DNA of 46,109 nucleotides from an uncultured bacterium (lineage in GTDB: Bacteria; Verrucomicrobiota; Kiritimatiellia; RFP12; UBA1067), in NCBI GenBank assembly GCA_902761275.1, contig CACWJS010000006.1:1-46109 (forward strand), read 5' to 3'. A program made the position numbers and the translations under genes. Below, one piece after another: positions 40,632 to 46,109 of this stretch. The notes below the pieces were generated by a model. That model saw only the letters and a program-made list of their open reading frames with translations. It was not told where the DNA came from and did no database searches. Numbering within the stretch: position 1 is the first letter of the stretch; each line of letters begins with the position of its first letter.

Positions 40632-41702
40632 TCAGCGCGTTGTGGATTCGCGGACGACAAGATCTGCGGCAAGCATGATGCGGCGCTTCTCCTTCTCCGG
40701 GTTGTCGAATCGCCAGAAAAGTGTCTCCAGCACCGTCGCGGCGATTTCCGCGCACGGCTGGCGTACGGTCGTGATCGTGGGAGAGACGAGCGTGGCGAGA
40801 TTGACGTCGTCCACGCCGGTCACGAGGATGTCGCGCGGGCACTTCTTTCCGATCCGCAGCAGCAGCTTCAGCACGTTCGCCGCGACGAGGTCGCTCGAGC
40901 AGACGACCGCATCAGGCGGACTACGCCGCCATTTCTCCGCCAACGCGTCGCTCTCCGAGAGATAGAGACCGCTTCCAACGAACCTAACGCCTCGCCTCTG
41001 CGCGATAGCCGCCACGAGCCCGTCGAGCCGCCGGCGGACATTGGCGCTCATATCGGACCATGCTGTGAAGAAAATCTTTTTTGCACCGCGCTCGATCACA
41101 TGGCGGCCGAGGAATTTCCCGATCTCGAAGTTGTCTACGCCCACGAAGTCGAAGCGATCCTCGTCTGGCTCGGAATCGATGTCCGTGTCGAGAATGACGA
41201 CGGGGATGTTCGCGGACTTGAAGATATCCAGCACCTCGCGGTTCGTTTCGTGCGTGTCGTCGCCAAAGTCGACGGGATGGAACACTACGCCGGCGACACC
41301 GTCCGCGACCATTCTTTTGGCGGCTGCCACGACGACCGGACGCACCCTGTCCGAACGCAGCGCCGATATGTCCGCGAAGTCAATGGAAACGCCCTTTTCA
41401 AGGCAGAGCCGCGAGAACTCCTGGCAGATCGGCGGATACACCTCGACCTGCTTCAGCATCGGCATGACAAGCCCGATGGTCGCCATCCGCCGGGCCACAA
41501 ACGTGCCTACGCCGTTCTGCGACTTGACAAGCCCCAGATCCTTAAGCGACTCAAGTGCCTTGACCGCCGTGAGATACGACACGCCGAACCTGCGGCAGAC
41601 CATCTTGAGAGACGGAAAAGCCGAACCAGGGGAATACTTTCCGGACAGTATGTCTTCTCGTAGCCTGTCCGCTATCTCGCAATATTTGGCTTCGACTTTC
41701 AT
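40632..41702 (-). CDS. GntR-type DNA-binding / LacI-type ligand-binding regulator
   Basis: The 356-residue regulator has an N-terminal GntR winged helix (about 8-70: IADRLREDILSGKYSPGSAF, then VSYLTAVKALESLK) and a C-terminal periplasmic-binding-like sugar-binding domain (ATIGLVMPMLKQ, VVILDTDIDSEP, VVCSSDLVAANVL, ILVTGVDDVNLA). This AraR-like combination typically represses sugar-use genes. The two exported genes downstream are likely targets. The start has no Shine-Dalgarno; TATAAT lies seven bases before the ATG. Confidence 0.9.
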   Translation of the reverse strand: MKVEAKYCEIADRLREDILSGKYSPGSAFPSLKMVCRRFGVSYLTAVKALESLKDLGLVKSQNGVGTFVARRMATIGLVMPMLKQVEVYPPICQEFSRLCLEKGVSIDFADISALRSDRVRPVVVAAAKRMVADGVAGVVFHPVDFGDDTHETNREVLDIFKSANIPVVILDTDIDSEPDEDRFDFVGVDNFEIGKFLGRHVIERGAKKIFFTAWSDMSANVRRRLDGLVAAIAQRRGVRFVGSGLYLSESDALAEKWRRSPPDAVVCSSDLVAANVLKLLLRIGKKCPRDILVTGVDDVNLATLVSPTITTVRQPCAEIAATVLETLFWRFDNPEKEKRRIMLAADLVVRESTTR

Positions 41703-41709
41703 GACGCGG

Positions 41710-41718
41710 ATTATATCA
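41710..41718 (-). promoter_or_regulatory. extended -10 promoter before the GntR-LacI gene
   Basis: The minus strand reads TGATATAAT, ending seven bases before the ATG, after a T-run. It is the leaderless arrangement. Confidence 0.55.
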
Positions 41719-41813
41719 AAAATCCTTGCGACATGCCTATTGCCTGTTTATGTCTGAGGTGCGGATAAATTCTGTCAGGTTGGTTACGAAAATTGCTTAC
41801 ATCCGTCTGAAGT

Positions 41814-43694
41814 TTAGTGTTTTCCTCGTTTTATGATTACAGCGAGGAGCGCGATATCCGCAGGATTGACGCCAGAAATGCGAGCTGCCTGGGCAAGTGT
41901 CTCTGGCCGCCACTTCTTCAACTTCTCTCGGCTCTCGTATCTAACCGCCCCACACTTGTCATAATCCAGCCACTTTGGAATCTTGATTGCTTCATCTATC
42001 TTCGCCCGCTCTGCCGCTTTCCTCTCCTGTTCTATGTACGGCGCATAGTGTCGCATAATCTCTAACTCGTTTTCAATCTTTTCTTCGGTGAACCAGCGAG
42101 AGATCGGTGCTTGCGATTCTGCCGCATTAGTGCTTGGCGCTTTCGCGGCGGCGTCTATGGCACGATCAAGATAGTCTTTTACTTTAGAAACAGTTTCCAA
42201 GTAATCAGGTGGCTGGATGCCAACCTTCCTTGCCGCCTCAAGTAATCTAAACCTTGCATTGTCCTGTCGCAAAATCAACCTGCGCTCTGCCCTGCTCGTG
42301 AACATCCTGTACGGCTCGTCTGTACCCTTTGTCACAAGATCGTCAATCAGGACACCAATGTAGGCGTCTTGCCGACTTAGAACGAGTGGCGGCTCCCCTT
42401 TGACCTTTAAAGCGGCATTTATTCCGGCAATAATACCCTGAGCAGCAGCTTCTTCGTAACCAGTGGTTCCGTTTATTTGCCCAGCAAAGAACAAACCATC
42501 CACTCGTTTGGCCTCAAGTGAATGCTTAAGCTCGCGCGAATCAATGCCGTCATACTCGATTGCATACGCATAAGCAAGGAATTCGGCACGCTCAAGCCCA
42601 GGCACTGATCTTACCATCTTTTCCTGTACATCGCGCGGCAAGCTACAGGATAGACCATTGGGATAAATAACCTCGCCTTTAGAGTCCTCTGGTTCAAGCA
42701 TCACATGGTGCTGCTTTGCCTCTGCAAAGCGGACTATCTTATCCTCAATTGAAGGGCAATAACGCACCCCAGTACCCACAATAGCGCCGCCGTAGAGCGC
42801 AGAAGCACTTAGATTTTCCCTTATTATCCTATGCGTTTCTTCTGTTGTGTGAGTCATCCAGCAAGGCAGTTCACCCAACGATTGTTCCACGTGGAACATT
42901 TCCTTTTTTTTCAACGCAGAGACGCAAAGACGCGGAGTGCGCAGAGATTGCTTTGAGCCGTGTTCCACGTGGAACAATGGCCTTGGGTTTTCTCCATCCT
43001 GCCGCTGACAGACGGCAAAGTTGCAACTTGATGCCTTAAGGCGTGGGGGTGTGCCCGTTTTAAGCCGAATAAGGGAAAAGCCAAGCTTTTCCAGGCATTC
43101 GGACAGTAAATTTACAGCTGGACGGCCGTCTCCACCTGACTCCTGGCACTCTTTTCCAATCCAAATCCTGCCCCTTAAGGTTGTCCCGGCTGTTAAAACA
43201 ACTGCCTTTGCGGTAATAGATCCATTGTGTTCGGTAACAACACCTAAAAGCTTGTATGATCCATTGTTGTCAATCACGGCAGAGTTGTCATCAGTCGATG
43301 GCTCGGTAAGAAGTCCAATGACGGCGTCTTCGAGGACGGTTAGTTTTGGCTGCGATGCGATAACTTGCTGCATCCGCAAGGTGTACTCTGCCTTTGCGCA
43401 TTGGGTTCTTGTTGCTTGGACTGCTGGCCCACGGCTTGAATTGAGTGTTTTAGCTTGAATGGCGGTGGCGTCGGCATTTTTTCCCATCTCGCCACCGAGT
43501 GCGTCGAGCTCGTAAACGAGGTGACTCTTGGCAAGTCCGCCAATCGAAGGATTGCAGGGCATCTTTGCGATGCTGTCTACCTTTGCGGTGATAAGAAGGG
43601 TAGATATCCCCATTCGTGCCGACGCGAGAGCCGCTTCGGCACCGGCATGACCACCGCCAACTACAATAACATCGCTATCTATTAACAGGCTCAT
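41814..43694 (-). CDS. mnmG: tRNA uridine 5-carboxymethylaminomethyl modification enzyme MnmG
   Basis: The 626-residue FAD enzyme works with MnmE to modify U34 of tRNA. Visible are the dinucleotide-binding [85 protein letters not shown]-like region [28 protein letters not shown] and the C-terminal domain. An insertion of about 32 residues (240-271) between the DGENPRP and LPCWMTHT motifs holds LFHVEH and MFHVEQ, the translation of two parS-like palindromes. TATAAT lies 11 bases before the ATG. It sits at the strand-switch region. Confidence 0.96.
   Translation of the reverse strand: MSLLIDSDVIVVGGGHAGAEAALASARMGISTLLITAKVDSIAKMPCNPSIGGLAKSHLVYELDALGGEMGKNADATAIQAKTLNSSRGPAVQATRTQCAKAEYTLRMQQVIASQPKLTVLEDAVIGLLTEPSTDDNSAVIDNNGSYKLLGVVTEHNGSITAKAVVLTAGTTLRGRIWIGKECQESGGDGRPAVNLLSECLEKLGFSLIRLKTGTPPRLKASSCNFAVCQRQDGENPRPLFHVEHGSKQSLRTPRLCVSALKKKEMFHVEQSLGELPCWMTHTTEETHRIIRENLSASALYGGAIVGTGVRYCPSIEDKIVRFAEAKQHHVMLEPEDSKGEVIYPNGLSCSLPRDVQEKMVRSVPGLERAEFLAYAYAIEYDGIDSRELKHSLEAKRVDGLFFAGQINGTTGYEEAAAQGIIAGINAALKVKGEPPLVLSRQDAYIGVLIDDLVTKGTDEPYRMFTSRAERRLILRQDNARFRLLEAARKVGIQPPDYLETVSKVKDYLDRAIDAAAKAPSTNAAESQAPISRWFTEEKIENELEIMRHYAPYIEQERKAAERAKIDEAIKIPKWLDYDKCGAVRYESREKLKKWRPETLAQAARISGVNPADIALLAVIIKRGKH
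42883..42898. promoter_or_regulatory. parS-like site 1 inside mnmG
   Basis: TGTTCCACGTGGAACA is a perfect 16-bp palindrome and identical to known bacterial parS sites bound by ParB (for example in Pseudomonas). It lies in frame in mnmG. Confidence 0.8.
42961..42976. promoter_or_regulatory. parS-like site 2 inside mnmG
   Basis: A second perfect TGTTCCACGTGGAACA, centred 78 bp from the first. Between them lies an AACGCAGAGACGCAAAGACG repeat word. Two such 16-mers so close are not expected by chance. Confidence 0.8.
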
Positions 43695-43915
43695 AGGCGG
43701 TAAAGATTATATCAATTATCAACTACATTGTGAACAGTTTTTTTGATTAAATTATGCGACATAGCTAAACCTGATAAATTGATATTTTTTGCGGATATTC
43801 AAATAAAAAATCAAATAAAATGTTTATAACTCAAATGTCAAGGGAAATATATTAACAGTTATCAAAAACTTATTAACATAAAATGTGAAGAAATGAGCTC
43901 TAGTTATCTTAAGGG
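43695..43915. other. candidate origin of replication: AT-rich gap at the strand switch
   Basis: This 220-bp stretch is strongly AT-rich, in contrast to the GC-rich surroundings. It contains TTATCAACT (43716-43724), TTATCAAAA (43859-43867) and TTATTAACA (43870-43878), each close to TTATCAACA. Genes to the left run left and genes to the right run right. mnmG with parS sites lies next to it and dnaA is 8 kb away. No box is a perfect match to TTATCCACA. Assignment as oriC is inference. Confidence 0.45.
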
Positions 43916-44290
43916 GTTAGGGTGGCAGTAGTTGGAGTTGGAGTTCAGAGTTGGAGTTGGAGGTAGGGTAGGGGTCAGTGCACAGGAGTTGGAGTTCAGA
44001 GTTGGAGGGTGGTGGGGTAGATTTTAGCTGGAGGCCTGGAGGACACTTCCTCCAGCTAAAAACTGCAAAATCTCTACATGTTAGGGGTTGAAATGCGCGA
44101 AGCAAAGGCGAAGCGGTAGCGGAGCCTCTTTTGCCAACCATCGGAGTTGAATTTTCTAGACAACCCCTAACTCCAACTCCAACTCTGAACTCCAACTTCT
44201 GTCTCTGCGTCTCTGCGTTAAAAAACTTCATAAAAGATCTCCACCACCACTCTCCAACTCCAACTCAGAACTCCAACTATACACCTGTTC
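43916..44290. repeat. GAGTTGG repeats in inverted arrangement around a hairpin
   Basis: GAGTTGG-family words run forward at 43922-44007 and inverted at 44164-44203 and 44246-44280. Between them is a perfect 13-bp inverted repeat, TTTTAGCTGGAGG (44022-44034) and CCTCCAGCTAAAA (44049-44061), and GCGCGAAGCAAAGGCGAAGC-type sequence. AACGCAGAGACGCAGAGACA-type words lie at 44200-44220 in inverted form. No gene is seen. Confidence 0.7.
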
Positions 44291-44317
44291 TTTGTGGCTG
44301 ATATTGCTTTAGCGAGG

Positions 44318-44347
44318 TTGCATTAATCGGTTAAAATTTGATAAAAT
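44318..44347 (+). promoter_or_regulatory. promoter of the rightward phosphomutase-type gene
   Basis: TTGCAT (44318-44323) and TGATAAAAT (44339-44347, extended -10) are spaced by 18 bases. The ATG follows 12 bases later, so the leader is very short. Confidence 0.5.
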
Positions 44348-44359
44348 ACAAACATTCAA

Positions 44360-45214
44360 ATGAAAGTGCTCTTCCTGTTCATCGACGGCGTAGGCTTGCG
44401 CGACGCTGCTACGGACAACCCTGTCAATCCAGAGGTCTGTCCTGCCTTGTGCCGTCTTATCTCGAAACACGGAAAGCCAATTGACGCACGACTTGGAATC
44501 GATGGCCCGCCTCAAAGCGCCACCGGCCAGGCGACGATGTTCACCGGCGTGAACTGCGCTTCCGCGATGGGAAAGCACTGCGAAGGGTTCCCTGGACCCA
44601 ATCTCCGCAAGATCATCGAGACCGACAATTTGTTCAAGCAGCTGCGCGACAGGGGAAAGGAAGTCTGCTTTTCCGACGCCTACCTCGTCGACTCTGCGGA
44701 AGAGCTCGCCGCACGTCGCTTCAAGTCGGTCACTACCGTGATGGCACTTACCACCCCTGAGACGATAAGGACTGTCGACGATCTACAGAACGGCCAGGCC
44801 GTCATGCAGGACCTGACGCGCGAGACGATACAGGACCGCTGGCCCGATATCGCGGTGATTCCACCGCAGCGCGCGGCCGAGCACCTTGCGGCAATCGTGC
44901 GCAGGTACGACTTCACGCTGTTCGAGTTTTTCCAGTCAGACGTCGCCGGCCACTCTATGGACTACGCGCGCGCGTGTGCTGCGCTCAGGACTTACGACAG
45001 GTTCCTCGCCGCGATCGTCAGGTTCACCGAGGCGATGGGGGTGACGCTTGTAATGACTTCGGACCACGGCAACATCGAAAACATTTCGGAGAGGGGACAC
45101 ACCTTGAACCCTGTTCCGTTTGTCGCCTTCGGCCCGAAGGAGGAATTTCTGCGGGAGCGCGTGTCATCGCTCGTCGACGTAACGCCGGCGCTGCTATCCG
45201 CTTTCGACACATAA
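44360..45214 (+). CDS. alkaline-phosphatase-superfamily metalloenzyme (phosphopentomutase/phosphoglycerate mutase-like)
   Basis: This 284-residue protein has the superfamily metal-binding blocks: LFLFIDGVGLRD at the N-terminus (metal-binding Asp9), SATGQATMFTG with the nucleophilic residue, FFQSDVAGH, and MTSDHGNIENISERGHT near the C-terminus. It is shorter than iPGM or DeoB enzymes, so substrate assignment is open; it could be a phosphatase, phosphomutase or nucleotide pyrophosphatase-like enzyme. It is the first rightward gene after the strand switch and has a promoter with a very short leader. Confidence 0.8.
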   Translation: MKVLFLFIDGVGLRDAATDNPVNPEVCPALCRLISKHGKPIDARLGIDGPPQSATGQATMFTGVNCASAMGKHCEGFPGPNLRKIIETDNLFKQLRDRGKEVCFSDAYLVDSAEELAARRFKSVTTVMALTTPETIRTVDDLQNGQAVMQDLTRETIQDRWPDIAVIPPQRAAEHLAAIVRRYDFTLFEFFQSDVAGHSMDYARACAALRTYDRFLAAIVRFTEAMGVTLVMTSDHGNIENISERGHTLNPVPFVAFGPKEEFLRERVSSLVDVTPALLSAFDT

Positions 45215-45246
45215 AACCAAAAACAAAAAAGCAAAGGAGAAAAACC

Positions 45247-46109
45247 ATGGCATGTTCATGCGGCAAGGCAAAGTGCAAGTGCGGATCGGAGTTCTGGGCT
45301 CCGATAATGGCGCTCGCCGAAATCGAAAGCGGGCTCGGCGCGAAGAACGACGTCGTTGCAGTCGCGTGGGAGCGCGAGGACGGCAAGGTCTACCGCTACG
45401 ACCTTGAGATTCCGAAGCGTCTCAGCCCCGAGGCGACCAAGTTCGTCTCGCATGTCGTCGACCGCATCGCGAAGTTCATCGTGTGGGCTGCGGGCGGCTG
45501 GAAGCTCTATCTCGCTGGTCCCGATGCTGTCGTTCGGCCCGTCGCGAAGGCGTACACGAAGAAGGGCTCTCGCAAGTTCGACTACGAGTTCTTCTCCGAC
45601 CTCTACGGGCGTCCTGTCGAGACAGTTGTTCTTCCCCTCAAGAAGATGCCCGCTCAGAAAGAGACTCTCACGAAGGTGAAGACCGTCGCCGACGGTTGCC
45701 GCATTGGCTTCGACCTCGGCGCGAGCGACTTCAAGATCTCCGCGCTAAACAAGGGCAAGGTCGTGTTCTCCAAGGAGTGCCCGTGGGATCCTCGGAACAA
45801 CGCCGACCCCGAGTACCACTACTCGAAGCTCACCGAGGGCCTCAAGGCCGCCGCGGCGACTCTGCCGCGCGTAGACGCGATCGGCGGTTCCACTGCCGGC
45901 ACGCTCGTCGGCAAGAAGATGGGCGTCGCCTCGCTCTTCCGCGCCATCAAGGAGAAGAACCCGTCCAAGTATCCGATTGCGCAGGACATGTTCTTCCGCG
46001 TCGAGAAGGACTGGGGCGTTCCCTTCGAGATCTACAACGACGGCGACGTCTCGGCTCTCGCGGGAATGATCACGATGGGCAAGAAGGGCATCCTCGGCGT
46101 CGCGATGGG
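45247..46109 (+). CDS. ROK/BadF-like ASKHA-fold protein with a cysteine-rich start (runs off the end)
   Basis: The frame is open from the ATG at 45247 (AAAGGAG upstream) to the end of the window, 287 codons. The first 15 residues, MACSCGKAKCKCGSE, hold five cysteines in a metal-binding-like pattern. From about residue 155 there is a sugar-kinase/ASKHA pattern: CRIGFDLGASDFKISALN (phosphate-1 type), AIGGSTAGTLVG, and EIYNDGDVSALAGM. It resembles ROK-type glucokinases or BadF-type ATPases; the 150-residue N-terminal extension is unusual. The rest is outside the window. It probably shares a transcript with the upstream gene. Confidence 0.75.
   Translation, partial: MACSCGKAKCKCGSEFWAPIMALAEIESGLGAKNDVVAVAWEREDGKVYRYDLEIPKRLSPEATKFVSHVVDRIAKFIVWAAGGWKLYLAGPDAVVRPVAKAYTKKGSRKFDYEFFSDLYGRPVETVVLPLKKMPAQKETLTKVKTVADGCRIGFDLGASDFKISALNKGKVVFSKECPWDPRNNADPEYHYSKLTEGLKAAAATLPRVDAIGGSTAGTLVGKKMGVASLFRAIKEKNPSKYPIAQDMFFRVEKDWGVPFEIYNDGDVSALAGMITMGKKGILGVAM

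Noticed and set aside
42880..42980. Frameshift or pseudogene in mnmG
   Set aside because: The inserted segment keeps the frame and all enzyme motifs on both sides are intact.
11341..44280. GAGTTGG repeats as a CRISPR array
   Set aside because: Repeats vary in length and spacing, have no unique spacers and no cas genes are present.

Overview
The window looks like origin-proximal chromosome of a PVC-superphylum bacterium, most likely Kiritimatiellota/Lentisphaerota-like. The evidence is large secreted proteins with glycine-rich, DUF2341 and LamG-type modules, a GH106-like glycosidase with a GntR-LacI regulator, tandem SGNH esterases, and very many dispersed intergenic repeats. The phylum is an inference; the gene families are read from the sequence. 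No rRNA, tRNA, transposase or CRISPR array was seen.

Layout. 0.1-3.5 kb: one giant surface protein. 4.1-20.5 kb: an accessory block of small defence or addiction cassettes, all on the minus strand. It holds a HigBA pair, a higB remnant beside an orphan antitoxin, VapBC, an AbiEi gene with a shortened partner, a frameshifted RelE-type toxin with its antitoxin, Phd/ParE, a GxxExxY protein, two intact ATPase-nuclease proteins of the DUF234 and DUF4143 type, a third AAA_14 ATPase and a 5'-truncated fourth. Between them are a 2.7 kb gene for a secreted repeat protein and an orphan sensor kinase. Five genes share nearly the same intrinsic terminator, and the gaps are filled by several repeat families. 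20.7-31 kb: exported proteins, an N-acyl-D-amino acid deacylase, a lactonase-type propeller, a double SGNH hydrolase, the UPF0210/UPF0237 pair and an XRE-zinc-ribbon regulator. 31-36 kb: a coiled-coil protein, a THUMP-type RNA methyltransferase, dnaN and dnaA. 36-41.7 kb: a glycosidase, a secreted LamG-like protein and their probable regulator. 41.8-43.7 kb: mnmG. 44.4 kb to the end: two rightward genes, a phosphomutase-superfamily enzyme and a ROK/BadF-like protein that runs off the window.

Every supported gene from 0.1 to 43.7 kb is on the minus strand and both genes after 44.3 kb are on the plus strand. The switch is an AT-rich gap beside mnmG, and mnmG itself carries two perfect 16-bp parS-like palindromes. 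With dnaA-dnaN 8 kb away, this makes 43.7-44.3 kb a good candidate for oriC. DnaA has an altered, one-residue-shorter recognition signature, and TTATCAACA rather than TTATCCACA is found as paired sites in front of dnaA and in a symmetric array at 31.0 kb.

Three other features stand out. Palindromic or tandem intergenic repeats sit in frame inside protein genes (mnmG, the deacylase, the lactonase, the zinc-ribbon regulator), like Rickettsia palindromic elements. Many genes have a TATAAT box only 6-9 nt before the start codon and no Shine-Dalgarno, which suggests leaderless mRNAs. A REP-like stem-loop family shows a compensatory base change.
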